From: an uncultured Mycoplasmatota bacterium
GTDB lineage: Bacteria > Bacillota_I > Bacilli_A > RF39 > UBA660
Reading direction: 5' to 3'
Length of the DNA: 64,000 bases
NCBI GenBank assembly: GCA_948467605.1
Contig: CAOKET010000001.1
Span: 52,494-116,493 of the forward strand
The notes under the pieces: generated by a model
Database searches by the model: none
What the model saw: only the letters and a program-made list of their open reading frames with translations
What the model was told of the DNA's origin: nothing
In this document: piece after piece, positions 26,922 to 37,600 of the stretch
Layout of the letters: each line of letters starts with the position of its first letter
Numbering within the stretch: the first letter of the stretch is position 1
Position numbers and translations under genes: made by a program

Positions 26922-28011
26922 ATGGAACAAAAAGAATTAAAATTGAAATTAGAGGAGATATTATCTGGTATAAATGAGATTTGGGGGTTACTTTGACTTT
27001 GAATCAAAGAAAAAGTTAAGTATTACTTTAGAACAAGAGATTAATTCTTCTAATTTTTGGTCGGATACTTCTAGTGCTGAGCAAGTTGTAAAAAAGTTTA
27101 ATTCTATAAAGAATGATATTTGTTTTATAGAAAATTTAAGAAGGAGAGTAACTGATAATCTTGAAATTCTAAATGATGTTGAAATGTTAGATTTTTGTTG
27201 TGAAGAATTAATTAGTATTTCAAAGGATTATGAGGAACTTAGATTATCTTCTTTATTAAATGGTGAGTATGATGATAATAATTGTATTATAGATATTCAT
27301 GCAGGAGCAGGTGGTACAGAGTCTTGTGATTGGGTTATGATGCTTTATCGTATGTATGAAAGATATGCTAGTGATAATGGATTTAAATTTGAGTGCTTAG
27401 ATATTTTGTCTGGTGATGAAGCGGGTTATAAAAGTGTATCATTTATGATAAAGGGCAAAAATGCTTATGGTTATTTACAGGCAGAAAAAGGCGTTCATAG
27501 GCTTATTAGAATTTCTCCATTTGATTCTAATTCTAGACGCCATACTTCTTTTGCATCTGTTGATGTAATACCAGAGTTTGATAATAATATAAACATTTCA
27601 ATTAAGGAAGAAGACTTAAAAATAGATGTTTATAGAAGTAGTGGTGCAGGTGGACAATCAGTAAATACAACAGATTCTGCTGTTAGAATTACACATATAC
27701 CAACTAATACTGTTGTTACTTGTCAAAATGAAAGAAGCCAAATTAAAAATAAAGAAAAAGCACTTAGTGTTTTAAAAAGTAAACTATATAAACTAGAACT
27801 TGAAAATAATGAACAAAAATTAAAAAATATACAGGGAGATAAGAAAGAGATAAATTTTGGATCACAGATTAGAACTTATACACTTCACCCATATTCTTTA
27901 GTAAAAGATCATAGAACAAATTATGAGGATGCTAATGTTATAAAAGTGTTAGATGGAAACATAAATAAATTTATAGAGGAGTATCTAAAGTTAAAACTTG
28001 TTAATAATTAG
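26922..28011 (+). CDS. prfB: Peptide chain release factor RF2 (programmed +1 frameshift)
   Basis: Releases the peptide at TGA and TAA stops. Translation starts at ATG 26922 (MEQKELKLKLEEILSGINEI), reaches an in-frame TGA at 26994-26996, and shifts +1 so that GAC (26995-26997) continues DFESKKKLSITLE to 28011. The two parts total 362 residues, normal for RF2. SPF (in ISPFDSNSRR) is the stop-codon recognition tripeptide and GGQ (in SSGAGGQSVN) the catalytic loop. A TGTTATAAT box (26897-26905) is its promoter. Its presence shows that TGA is a true stop in this organism. Confidence 0.96.
26983..26997 (+). promoter_or_regulatory. prfB autoregulatory +1 frameshift site
   Basis: The sequence is GGGGG TTA CTT TGA C: an internal Shine-Dalgarno-like G tract, the slippery CTT codon, and TGA followed by C. 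This is the classical RF2 feedback site. Low RF2 slows termination at TGA and lets the ribosome slip +1. Confidence 0.93.
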
Positions 28012-28061
28012 ATTAAATCTTACATTTTAACCATATTTTGCCAAAAAACGTAAATTTTTTC

Positions 28062-28090
28062 TTGCAATATTTATTAGTTTATGATATTAT
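28062..28090 (+). promoter_or_regulatory. Promoter of the 161-residue hypothetical gene
   Basis: TTGCAA (28062-28067), a 17-base spacer and TATTAT (28085-28090), with TG before the -10 box. Confidence 0.6.
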
Positions 28091-28116
28091 ATAAACGTTT
28101 TTTTAAGGGGGTTAAA

Positions 28117-28602
28117 ATGAAAAAAGAATTGTTAGAATTATTTAGGGAAAGATTGTTAAAAATAAGTGATTATGGAGAGCAAATTGATATTTTAGAATAT
28201 TTTTCATGTATTGCAGATTTTGATAGAAAAGTAGGTTATTATAAATGGCTATCTTCTGTATTACCTAGTTGTTATCATGATTTGACTATTGCAGATTTTA
28301 TAAGTTTAGATAGAAAAAAATTAAAAAAGGCTATTGGAAAAAGATTTTGTCGTGTTAAAAAATATCGTAGGCTTGGAAAATTGGCTTTGTCATCTATATA
28401 TTCTGTTGAAAGTATGGAATCTAGATTTGATAATCAATTTAAAATATTAGAAAATGTTAATTTAGGCACTGGGGCATTTGCTGATTGTGTTTTGGAATAT
28501 ATGTCACGTGGAGATAAATTCTTTGATGCAGGAGTAGCATTATTTCATGATGATGATGATGTTCAAAAAGCCGCTAAACAATACAGAAATAATAGACACT
28601 AA
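28117..28602 (+). CDS. Hypothetical protein
   Basis: A 161-residue protein I do not recognise. It is helical and charged, beginning MKKELLELFRERLLKISDYG, with the basic patch KAIGKRFCRVKKYRRLGK in the middle and an acidic DDDDD-like run near the end. There is no signal or membrane segment. The ATG at 28117 has AAGGGGG upstream; the earlier ATG at 28081 overlaps the promoter. The basic patch hints at nucleic acid binding, but this is only a guess. Confidence 0.55.
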   Translation: MKKELLELFRERLLKISDYGEQIDILEYFSCIADFDRKVGYYKWLSSVLPSCYHDLTIADFISLDRKKLKKAIGKRFCRVKKYRRLGKLALSSIYSVESMESRFDNQFKILENVNLGTGAFADCVLEYMSRGDKFFDAGVALFHDDDDVQKAAKQYRNNRH

Positions 28603-28657
28603 AAATAGTTTCTTTTTTTTTGTAAAAATGTTATACTTATAGATAGGAGATGGTACA

Positions 28658-29089
28658 ATGAAAAATAAAAAGGGTTTTACTTTGATTGAATTAATGGCTG
28701 TAATAATAATACTTGCTATAATACTTGCTATTGTTGTACCTAAAGTATTTAAATCTATAGATGAATCAAAGAAACGTGCATGTAATGTTCAGATGAATAA
28801 TATTACAGATGCTGCAGCAACATATTTTACTAAATATAGATATAATGATGCTGATAGTGGTATTACTTATGATGAAGAGGCTAAAAGTGCCGATGGAACA
28901 GATATAACACTTGTTAAATTAGTTGATTCTTCATTGCTAAAGGGTACTATAAGTAATCCTGTTACTGATAAAGAGTTGAACCCAGTAAATACAAAAATAA
29001 ATATTAAAAATGTAGATGAAGTATTTACTTATACAATATTAGTGTATAACTCTGATAATTTATCATGGGAAGAATTAGTTTGTGAATAA
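28658..29089 (+). CDS. Type IV prepilin-like protein
   Basis: A 143-residue secreted or membrane-held pilin. The N terminus is MKNKKGFTLIELMAVIIILA, a textbook prepilin peptidase site (cut between G6 and F7) and hydrophobic spine, as in ComGC or type II secretion pseudopilins. The C-terminal half is a globular head ending in WEELVCE with a free Cys. No prepilin peptidase, assembly ATPase or other com genes are nearby. TGTTATACT (28629-28637) is the likely promoter. Confidence 0.85.
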   Translation: MKNKKGFTLIELMAVIIILAIILAIVVPKVFKSIDESKKRACNVQMNNITDAAATYFTKYRYNDADSGITYDEEAKSADGTDITLVKLVDSSLLKGTISNPVTDKELNPVNTKINIKNVDEVFTYTILVYNSDNLSWEELVCE

Positions 29090-29146
29090 TTGTATTGTAA
29101 ATAATCTTTGGTTTTGGTAGAATGAATATTATTGAGGAGATGTATT

Positions 29147-29929
29147 ATGGGGAAAATTATTGCAATGGTTAATCAAAAAGGTGGCGTTGGAAAAACGACA
29201 ACTAGTATAAATTTATCAGCATCTTTAGGTTATTTAGGTAAGAAGACGTTACTTGTTGATCTTGATCCTCAAGGAAATGCAACAACTGGAGTTGGGGTTG
29301 ATAAGAGCGAACTTGATGCTTGTGTTTATGATATGTTAATTGGCAATAGTGCTATTGATAAGGTAACTATAAAAACTAAATATAAGAATTTATGGCTACT
29401 TCCAGCAACTATTAATATGGCAGGTATTGAGAGGGAGTTCTTGGAATTATCAAAAGTTGATTCTAGTTTTGTAAGGGAATCTCAACTTAAGAAAAATCTT
29501 GATTTAATAAAGGATAATTATGATTATATAATAATTGATTGCCCTCCTTCTTTAGGTGTTTTAACTACTAATGCATATGTTGCTAGTGATTCTGTTATTA
29601 TACCTGTTCAATGTGAGTTTTTTGCATTAGAGGGTATTACTCAATTGCTTAATGGTATTATGCTTGTACAGCGTAATTTAAACCCAAAACTTGATATTGA
29701 AGGCGTTCTTCTTACAATGCTTTCACAAACAAATTTAGGTTTGGATGTTGTTGAGGATATTAGAGGGTACTTTAAAGAAAGAGTTTATGATACTATTATT
29801 CCTAGACTTATAAGTTTGGCTGAGGCACCATCGCATGGCCAACCTATTATGATTTATAATCCTAGAAGTAGAGCTACTGAAGCGTATTTAAATTTAGCGA
29901 AGGAAGTGATTCAAAGAAATGGAGAATAG
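29147..29929 (+). CDS. parA: Chromosome partitioning ATPase ParA/Soj
   Basis: Deviant Walker-type ATPase that moves ParB-parS complexes. The Walker A is KGGVGKTT near the N terminus, DPQGNATTG is the A' motif, and IIDCPPSLG the Walker B. It has 260 residues. The start at 29147 follows GAGGAGAT; the in-frame TTG at 29132 overlaps that site. The promoter may be TGGTAGAAT (29115-29123). It overlaps parB by 11 bp, so translation is coupled. Confidence 0.95.
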   Translation: MGKIIAMVNQKGGVGKTTTSINLSASLGYLGKKTLLVDLDPQGNATTGVGVDKSELDACVYDMLIGNSAIDKVTIKTKYKNLWLLPATINMAGIEREFLELSKVDSSFVRESQLKKNLDLIKDNYDYIIIDCPPSLGVLTTNAYVASDSVIIPVQCEFFALEGITQLLNGIMLVQRNLNPKLDIEGVLLTMLSQTNLGLDVVEDIRGYFKERVYDTIIPRLISLAEAPSHGQPIMIYNPRSRATEAYLNLAKEVIQRNGE

Positions 29930-30815
29930 AAGAAGACTAGGTAAGGGATTAGAAGAACTATTTAATATTAATTCTTTAAATATACAGGAATTAAATGATG
30001 AAAGTCCTTTAGAATCCGATGTAGTTGTTACAGATGTTAAACCAGGAGAAGTTGTATTTGTTAATATTGATGATTTGCGTCCTAATCCATACCAGCCACG
30101 TGTAAAATTTGATGATGAGGCTTTAGATGAATTAGCATCTTCAATAAAAGAACATGGTATATTTCAACCTATATTAGTAAAAAAGAGTATTAAAGGCTAT
30201 GATATAATTGCTGGTGAAAGAAGAACTAGAGCGGCTAAATTAGCAGGTTTAGAAAAAGTTCCAGTTATAATAAGAGAAGTAACTGATGAAGAAATGATGC
30301 AAGTAGCATTATTAGAAAACCTACAAAGAGAGAATTTAACTGCAATAGAGGAAGCAAATGCATATAAGAGTATAATTGATTTAATGCATATTACTCAAGA
30401 GGAATTAGCTCAGAAATTAGGTAAAAGTAGAAGTCATATAACAAATATGTTAGGGTTACTTAGATTAAATGATAATATTCAATCTATGGTGCTTTCTAAT
30501 TCTTTGTCAATGGGGCATGCTAGGGTACTTAGCAAATTAGATGATCCATCTAGACAGGAAGAACTTGCTAGAAAGACCATTGATGAAAATCTTAGTGTTA
30601 GGGAATTAGAAGAACTTTCTACTAGTGAAGTAAAATCTAAACCTATTATACAAAGACGTGAAAAAAGTCATGAGTTTGATTATATAGAGAACTATATGAA
30701 AGAGAAATTAGGTACTAAAGTAAAAATTGATAATAGGAAAATGACAATTAATTTTAATAATGATAAGGATTTAAATAGAATATTGGAAATTATGAATATT
30801 AAAATAGAAGACTAG
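29919..30815 (+). CDS. parB: Chromosome partitioning protein ParB/Spo0J
   Basis: CTPase clamp that loads at parS sites and organises the origin region. It has 298 residues: a ParA-interacting N terminus (RRLGKGLEELF), the ParB/Srx domain with GERRTRAAKLAG and ENLQRENLTAIEEA, a helix-turn-helix (QEELAQKLGKSRSHITNML), and a C-terminal dimerisation domain. A possible parS-like site lies 3.3 kb upstream (26656-26671). In Bacillus the pair lies next to the replication origin and near ychF, which is also close here. Confidence 0.95.
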   Translation: MENRRRLGKGLEELFNINSLNIQELNDESPLESDVVVTDVKPGEVVFVNIDDLRPNPYQPRVKFDDEALDELASSIKEHGIFQPILVKKSIKGYDIIAGERRTRAAKLAGLEKVPVIIREVTDEEMMQVALLENLQRENLTAIEEANAYKSIIDLMHITQEELAQKLGKSRSHITNMLGLLRLNDNIQSMVLSNSLSMGHARVLSKLDDPSRQEELARKTIDENLSVRELEELSTSEVKSKPIIQRREKSHEFDYIENYMKEKLGTKVKIDNRKMTINFNNDKDLNRILEIMNIKIED

Positions 30816-30825
30816 GTGTTTATAT

Positions 30826-31629
30826 ATGCTAGATATTATTATAGAAAGTAATATACATAAAGTTTTGGTTGTAATTATTTTTTCTTGGCTTTTATATTTT
30901 ATTTTAAGAAAATTTATTAAAATATCTATGAAAATTAATGTAGGTAAAAAGTCGGATAAAGATAGTAATTATAAGAAACGTGAGACAATTTCAAAACTTA
31001 TATCAAATATTTTGAAATATTTAATTATAGTAATAGCACTTTTAACTATCTTGCAAATATATGGTGTAAAGACAACATCATTAGTTGCTGGATTGGGTGT
31101 TATTGGTGCTGTTGTTGGTCTTGCTTTTCAAGATGTACTTAAGGATTTATTAGCAGGTATATTTATTATATTGGATAATTTATATTTAGTTGGTGATACT
31201 GTTGAAATTAGTGGTTTTAAGGGTGAAGTAATAGAACTTGGGTTAAAAACTACTAAAATTAAAAGTTTCACTGGTGAGATAAAGATGTTATCTAATAGAA
31301 ACATTACTGAAGTAATAAATTATAGTCTTGAAAAATCATATTCTATTGTAGATGTTTCAATATCATATAATCAAGATATTAATAAAGTTGAGGAAGTATT
31401 ACTATCCCTAAATGAAAAAATAGTTGATAATAAAGATATAGTAGGTAAAATAGAACTTCTTGGTGTCCAAGAATTATCTAGTTCGTCTATTATATATAGA
31501 TTTGGCGTTTCTACTAAACCTAATATGTCTGTTTCTGTTAATAGATATTTATTGAAATTAGTAAAAGAAATGTTTGATGAAAATAATATTGAGATACCAT
31601 ATCAAAAGGTTGTGGTAATTAATGAATAA
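30826..31629 (+). CDS. mscS: Small-conductance mechanosensitive channel MscS
   Basis: Opens under membrane tension to release solutes in osmotic downshock. It has 267 residues with about three membrane helices. The pore helix region is GVIGAVVGLAFQDVLKDLLA, followed by the beta domain start VGDTVEISGFKGEVIELGLK. The C-terminal mixed domain is short. It follows parB by 10 bp and overlaps the DUF951 gene by 8 bp, so it is in the parAB operon. Confidence 0.92.
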   Translation: MLDIIIESNIHKVLVVIIFSWLLYFILRKFIKISMKINVGKKSDKDSNYKKRETISKLISNILKYLIIVIALLTILQIYGVKTTSLVAGLGVIGAVVGLAFQDVLKDLLAGIFIILDNLYLVGDTVEISGFKGEVIELGLKTTKIKSFTGEIKMLSNRNITEVINYSLEKSYSIVDVSISYNQDINKVEEVLLSLNEKIVDNKDIVGKIELLGVQELSSSSIIYRFGVSTKPNMSVSVNRYLLKLVKEMFDENNIEIPYQKVVVINE

Positions 31630-31804
31630 AAATTATGAGGTTGGTTCAATCGTAATCATGAAAAAAAATCATCCATGTGGTTCTAATAAATGGCAAATTT
31701 TAAGAACTGGTGTTGATATAAAACTAAAATGTATTGGATGTAATCATGTTGTTATGATAAGTCGTATTGACTTTGAGAAAAGGTTGAAGAAAGTAGAGGT
31801 ATAA
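31622..31804 (+). CDS. DUF951 family small protein
   Basis: A 60-residue protein matching the DUF951 (YyzM-like) family: VIMKKNHPCGSNKWQILRTG, then GVDIKLKCIGCNHVV and SRIDFEKRLKK. The conserved cysteines (HPCG, CIGC) suggest metal binding. The function is not known. In B. subtilis the homologue lies next to ychF (yyaF), as here with one gene between. Confidence 0.88.
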   Translation: MNKNYEVGSIVIMKKNHPCGSNKWQILRTGVDIKLKCIGCNHVVMISRIDFEKRLKKVEV

Positions 31805-31806
31805 AT

Positions 31807-33339
31807 ATGAGTTTTAAATCTAATAAAAAGAAGTATGTATCGCCAATTACTTTCTTTTTGGTTTTAATTATATTAGTTATAATACTTAGTGCGGTTTTAT
31901 CATCTCTTGGTATACAGGCAGATTATTTAAGAATAAATGCAGTTACTAAAGAGTTAGAAAGTACTACATTAGCAGTAGAATCTTTATTTAGTATAAAGGG
32001 GCTTAGATATGTTATAGGAAATACAGTAAATAACTTTATTGGTTTTTCTCCACTTGCTATGATAATTATTGCTCTTATTGGGTTAGGAATTGCAGAAAAA
32101 TCTGGTTATATGAGGACATTATTTACTGTACTTACAAGAAAAGTTGATAGGAAAATTTTAACATTTATAATTATGTTATTAGGAATTTTATCTAGTGTAA
32201 GCGAGGATGTTGGTTTTGTATTACTCATACCAATTAGTGCATATATTTTTATGCTTAATAAGAGAAGTCCACTTGCTGGTGTAGTTTGTGCATATGCTGG
32301 TATTTGTGGCGGATATGGGATAAATTTATTTGTTAGTTCTATAGATTCAATACTTATAAATTATACAACATCAGCGGCTAATATGCTTGATAAAAATTAT
32401 ACAATAGCACTTTCTTGTACTGTTATAATTATGATTGTTGCTACAATACTTATTGCTTTTGTCGGTACATATATAACAGAAAAAATTATAGTTCCTAAAT
32501 TAGGTAAATATGCTTCTGATGATGAAATGCAAGAGGAAGTTGTAATATATCAAAGTGATATAAAGGGATTATTATTTGCTTTTGTTGCTACATTATTTAT
32601 GGTTTTATTATTTACATATTCTATTATTCCAGGTTTACCTGGTTCTGGTATATTGCTAGATAGTACTCAAACAGAATATGTTAATCAATTGTTTGGAACA
32701 GATTCTTATGTTACTCAAGGAATTACATTATTGCTTTCATTTGCCCTTGGTATTGCTGGTTTATTTTATTCACTTGGTTCTGGTAGAAAAACTGAGAATA
32801 AAGATATTGTTGTTGAATCAATCGGTAATATAAGCAATATTATAGTTCTCATATTCTTTGCATCGTTATTAGTGTCGTTATATAGAAGAACTAATATTGG
32901 TAATGTGCTTACAATCAATTTGATGAATATTTTAAATGATGTTGGTTTTACATCTTTTCCACTTATTTTATTGTTTGTACTTTTATGTATGGTAAGTTCA
33001 TTTTTAGTTGCAAGTAACTCAACAAAATGGTTGCTTATTTCACCAATTGTTGTACCAATATTTATGGAGGCTAATATATCTCCAGAATTTGTACAGACAT
33101 TATTTAGATTTGGTACATCAATAACTTATGGTTTATCACCATTAATGCCTTATTTTGTTGTATATATTGCATATATGCAAAAGTACAGTAAGGAGACAAA
33201 AAAGGTATTTAGTATTAGTGGATGTTTTAAAGTAATGGGAATATATTCAATAGCATTCTTCCTTACTTATTTAATTGTAATAATAGCGTGGTATGTTATT
33301 AAGTTACCACTTGGTTCTGGAATTTATCCAACTTTATAG
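31807..33339 (+). CDS. AbgT family transporter
   Basis: A 510-residue polytopic membrane protein with about 11-13 helices. The segments SVSEDVGFVLLIPISAYIF and GICGGYGINLFVSSIDSILI match the AbgT family. Its members carry p-aminobenzoyl-glutamate, a folate fragment, and some export sulfonamides. It starts 2 bp after the DUF951 gene and precedes ychF by 9 bp, so it shares the parAB-ychF transcript. The real substrate is not evident. Confidence 0.85.
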   Translation: MSFKSNKKKYVSPITFFLVLIILVIILSAVLSSLGIQADYLRINAVTKELESTTLAVESLFSIKGLRYVIGNTVNNFIGFSPLAMIIIALIGLGIAEKSGYMRTLFTVLTRKVDRKILTFIIMLLGILSSVSEDVGFVLLIPISAYIFMLNKRSPLAGVVCAYAGICGGYGINLFVSSIDSILINYTTSAANMLDKNYTIALSCTVIIMIVATILIAFVGTYITEKIIVPKLGKYASDDEMQEEVVIYQSDIKGLLFAFVATLFMVLLFTYSIIPGLPGSGILLDSTQTEYVNQLFGTDSYVTQGITLLLSFALGIAGLFYSLGSGRKTENKDIVVESIGNISNIIVLIFFASLLVSLYRRTNIGNVLTINLMNILNDVGFTSFPLILLFVLLCMVSSFLVASNSTKWLLISPIVVPIFMEANISPEFVQTLFRFGTSITYGLSPLMPYFVVYIAYMQKYSKETKKVFSISGCFKVMGIYSIAFFLTYLIVIIAWYVIKLPLGSGIYPTL

Positions 33340-33348
33340 GAGGTTTTT

Positions 33349-34446
33349 ATGGGTTTAACGGCTGGAATAGTAGGATTACCTAATGTAGGTAAATCAACTT
33401 TGTTTAATGCAATTACTAAAAATAAGGTTTTAGCAGCAAATTATCCTTTTGCTACTATTGAACCTAATGTAGGAATGGTAGTAGTACCAGATAATAGAGT
33501 AGATGTTCTTAATGAGATGTATCAACCTAAGAGTTTAGTTAAGGCTACTGTAGAATTTACTGATATAGCAGGGTTAGTAAAGGGCGCATCTGTTGGAGAA
33601 GGATTAGGGAATAAATTTCTATCACACATAAGAGAAGTAGATGCAATATGTGAAGTAGTAAGGGCATTTGATAATAATAATATAATTCATGTTGAAGGTA
33701 AAGTTGATCCAATAAGAGATATAGAAATAATAGAACTTGAACTTATTTTATCTGATCTTGAAATAGTAAATAATAGAATAGGTAAGATTGAAAAAAAAGC
33801 AACTACTACAAAAGATAAAGATTCTTTAACAGAACTTGCTGTTTTGAAAAAATGCTTGACTTTGTTAGAAAATAATAAAGTTTTGAGAAATGGTGATTTT
33901 GAAAGTGATGAACTTTTGATTTTAAAATCTTTTAATCTTTTAACTAGTAAACCAATAATTTATATTGCAAATGTAAATGAGGATGAAGTTAATTCAGATA
34001 ATGAATATGTAAAATTAATACAAAAATATGCTTCAAATGAGGGTTCAAAGGTTGTAGTAATATCTGCAAAAATGGAAGAGGATTTATCTGAACTTAGCGA
34101 AGATGAAAGAAAAATATTTTTATCTGATTTGGGACTTGAAATGAGTGGACTTGATAAAGTTATAAAAGAAACATATGATTTACTTGGACTTGCAACGTAT
34201 TTTACAGCAGGTATTGATGAGGTAAGAGCATGGACATTTAAAAAGGGCATGAAGGCACCAGAATGTGCTGGTATAATCCATAGTGATTTTGAAAGAGGAT
34301 TTATACGTGCAGAGGTAATGAGTTATTCTGATTTAATTTCATGTGGTAGTGAACTTAAGGTAAGAGAAAATGGCAAAGCAAGATTAGAGGGAAAAGAATA
34401 TATTATGCAAGATGGTGATATATGTCATTTTAGGTTCAATGTATAG
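33349..34446 (+). CDS. ychF: Redox-regulated ATPase YchF (Obg family)
   Basis: Ribosome- and stress-associated Obg-family P-loop protein that prefers ATP. It has 365 residues: Walker A GLPNVGKST, DIAGLVKGAS as switch II, ANVNED at the base-recognition loop (the non-GTP type), a coiled-coil insertion, and a C-terminal TGS domain with IHSDFERGFIRAE. AGGAGG precedes the ATG. It is the last gene of the operon. Confidence 0.95.
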   Translation: MGLTAGIVGLPNVGKSTLFNAITKNKVLAANYPFATIEPNVGMVVVPDNRVDVLNEMYQPKSLVKATVEFTDIAGLVKGASVGEGLGNKFLSHIREVDAICEVVRAFDNNNIIHVEGKVDPIRDIEIIELELILSDLEIVNNRIGKIEKKATTTKDKDSLTELAVLKKCLTLLENNKVLRNGDFESDELLILKSFNLLTSKPIIYIANVNEDEVNSDNEYVKLIQKYASNEGSKVVVISAKMEEDLSELSEDERKIFLSDLGLEMSGLDKVIKETYDLLGLATYFTAGIDEVRAWTFKKGMKAPECAGIIHSDFERGFIRAEVMSYSDLISCGSELKVRENGKARLEGKEYIMQDGDICHFRFNV

Positions 34447-34517
34447 ATATAAATTTATTTAAAATAGAGAAAATTTTTACTTTGTGTTAATAAATTTTAA
34501 AATTTGTTAAAAAATGC

Positions 34518-34547
34518 TTGCAATATTGAAAAAGTGTGTGTTATACT
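34518..34547 (+). promoter_or_regulatory. rpoBC promoter
   Basis: TTGCAA (34518-34523), an 18-base spacer and TATACT (34542-34547), with TG one base before the -10 box. Confidence 0.65.
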
Positions 34548-34699
34548 GTATATTGAATTAACCTTAAAAAAGGAGTGTATGTAATTAAAAAAATGTATGA
34601 ATATAATTGTATAGTTATATTCTTATTTTTTGTTTAGCAAATATTTTTCTTTGCAAAGGCTTTTTCTTTAGTGAAAATATATAATAATGGGGTGGAAAG
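34548..34699 (+). other. Long 5' leader of rpoBC
   Basis: About 145 transcribed bases before rpoB. It has an AAAAGGAG site followed by a possible 20-codon reading frame (GTG 34575 to a TAG at 34635), a weak stem GCAAA / TTTGC with T-rich flanks (34637-34675), and a TATAAT near 34680. Leader control such as attenuation is possible but not proven. The rplJ-rplL genes that usually precede rpoB are absent. Confidence 0.35.
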
Positions 34700-37600
34700 A
34701 TGACTTATAAAACAAAAAAGTTTGGAGATTATAGTGAACGTTTATCATTTTCTAAAATGAGGAGTTTGGAACTTACTGGTTTACTGGAAATTCAAAAAAA
34801 ATCATATGATGAGTTTGTTACAACTGGTATTAAGGAAGTATTTGAGGATTTATTTCCTATAGATAGTTTCTCTGGATCATTGTCACTTGATTTTGGTGAC
34901 TATTCATTTGACGTACCTAGATATACTATTAAGGAATGTAAGGATAGACAAACTACTTATTCAGCACCTTTAAAGGTAGAAGCACGTTTATTTAATCATG
35001 AGACAGGTGAAGTAAAAGAACAAGAAATTTTCTTGGGTGATATGCCTATTATGACTGATACAGGTACATTTATTATAAATGGTGCCGAAAGGGTTATAAC
35101 ATCACAATTAGTAAGATCTCCTAGTGTATACTATAGTAAAACTATTGATAAGAATGGAAGAAGTGTATTTACTTCTCAAGTGATTCCAAATCGTGGAACT
35201 TGGTTAGAATATGAGATAGATGCTAGAGATATTATGTATGTACGTATTGATAGGACTAGAAAGGTACCAGTTACTACACTACTTCGTGCATTTGGTTTAT
35301 CTTCTAATGAATCAATATTAGAATTATTTGGTGAGGATGAATACCTAATAAATACTTTGGCTAAAGATTCTACTACAAATACTCATGAGGCTTTAATTGA
35401 AATATATGAGAAATTAAGACCTGGTGAACCTGCTACATTAGAAAGTTCAAAGAATCAATTGATTACTAGATTCTTTGATGAATTTAGATATGATTTGGCT
35501 AAATATGGACGTTATAAGTTTAATTTAAAACTTAATGTTTGTGATAGGCTTTTAAACAGTGTTATTGCTGAAGATATAATTGTTGATGGTAAAACTGTAG
35601 TTGAAAAGGGTACATTAATTACTAAAGAAATATTGGAAAATATACGTCCTGTATTTGAAAATGGTTATGGTGTTGTTGAAGCCACTATAAATGAGGAACT
35701 TGATACGTATAATAAAGTACAAATTGTTAGTGTTTATTCTAATACAGTTAAAGATAAGATTATAAAAGTAATTGGTAATGATTCAACTTGTACTATTAAA
35801 CGTCTTACTATTTCTGATGTATATGCTTCTGTATCATATTATTTAAACCTTTTAGAGGGTGTTGGTAGTACAGATGAAATAGATCATTTATCAAACCGTC
35901 GTTTACGTCAAGTTGGTGAGTTGTTACAAAATCAATTTAGAATTGGTATTTCTCGTATGGAAAGAGTAATAAGAGAAAGAATGACAACTCAGGATATTGA
36001 AACTGTAACACCTAAAACTTTAATTAATATACGTCCAGTTACTGCAACTATAAAGGAGTTCTTTGGTAGTAGTCAATTATCTCAATTCATGGATCAAACA
36101 AACCCAGTTGCAGAACTTGCTAATAAACGTAGACTTTCTGCTCTAGGACCTGGTGGTTTATCTCGTGATAGAGCAGGTATGGAAGTTCGTGACGTTAATG
36201 CTAGTCACTATGGTCGTATTTGTCCAATTGAGTCACCAGAAGGTGCTAATATAGGTTTGATTACTAATTTAGCAAATTATGCTAAGATAGATGAATATGG
36301 ATTTATAATGACTCCATATTATAAAGTAATTGATGGTAAAATAACTGATGAAATAGATTATCTTACTGCAGGTGAAGAATTTGATTATATTATTTCACAA
36401 GCGACTGCTAATGTAGATGAAAATTCTAAAATATTAGATGCTAGTGTACCTGCTCGTTATCGTGGTGAAAATATAATGACTGATCCAATGAAAGTCAATT
36501 ATATCGATGTTTCACCTCAACAAATAGTATCTGTTACAACAAGTTGTATTCCATTCTTAGATCATGATGATGCTACTCGTGCACTTATGGGTGCTAACAT
36601 GCAACGTCAAGCAGTACCATTACTTAAAGCAGAGTCTCCAATAGTAGGAACTGGTATTGAACATGTTGCTGCTAGAGATAGTGGTGTTGTCGTACTTTCT
36701 AAGGCAGATGGTGTTGTTGACTATGTAGATGCTAAAAAGATTATTGTTAAAAATGCTAAAGATAAAGATATATATTATTTAGGAAACTTTGAGGAATCAA
36801 ATGCTGGTTCTTGTTATAACCAAACACCTATCGTTCGTGTAGGTGACAAAGTAAAAGCAGGACAGATTTTAGCCGATGGTCCAAGTACTGATAAAGGAGA
36901 ACTTGCATTAGGTAAGAATGTTGTAATAGCTTTCATGACATTTAATGGTTATAATTACGAAGATGCTGTTATATTAAATGAACGTTTAGTAAGAGATGAT
37001 GTATATACATCAATACATATAGAAGATTATGAAATTCAATGTAGAGATACTAAATTAGGACCTGAAGAGATAACTCGTGATGTACCTAATATATCAGAAG
37101 ATTCAAGGAAAAATTTGGATGCTAATGGTATTATAAAAATAGGTACTGAAGTTAAAGAGGGAGATATTTTAGTAGGAAAAGTTACACCTAAGGGTATGGT
37201 TGAACTTACTTCTGAGGAAAAATTATTACATGCTATATTTGGAGAAAAAACTCGTGAAGTTCGTGATACATCTTTAAGAGTTCCACATGGTGCAGATGGT
37301 ATAGTTCATGATGTTAAAATATTTACTAGAAAAGAAAATGATGAATTACCTGCAGGTGTTTCTAAAGTAATACGTGTATATATAATTCAAAAGAGAAAAA
37401 TTCAAGTTGGAGATAAAATGGCTGGACGTCATGGTAATAAAGGTGTTATTTCTCTTATATTACCTAGTGAAGATATGCCATATTTACCAGATGGTACTCC
37501 AGTTGATATAATGCTTAATCCACAAGGTGTTCCATCTCGTATGAATATTGGACAAATCCTTGAATTGCATTTAGGATGGGCTGCTAAAAAGTTAGGCTTA

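Noticed and set aside
28602..28625. Terminator after the 161-residue gene
   Set aside because: ACTA-AAAA-TAGT with T-run is only a 4-bp stem; too weak to list.
34575..34637. Leader peptide of about 20 codons before rpoB
   Set aside because: The spacing to the Shine-Dalgarno-like sequence is poor and no attenuator with a clear stem and T-run follows.
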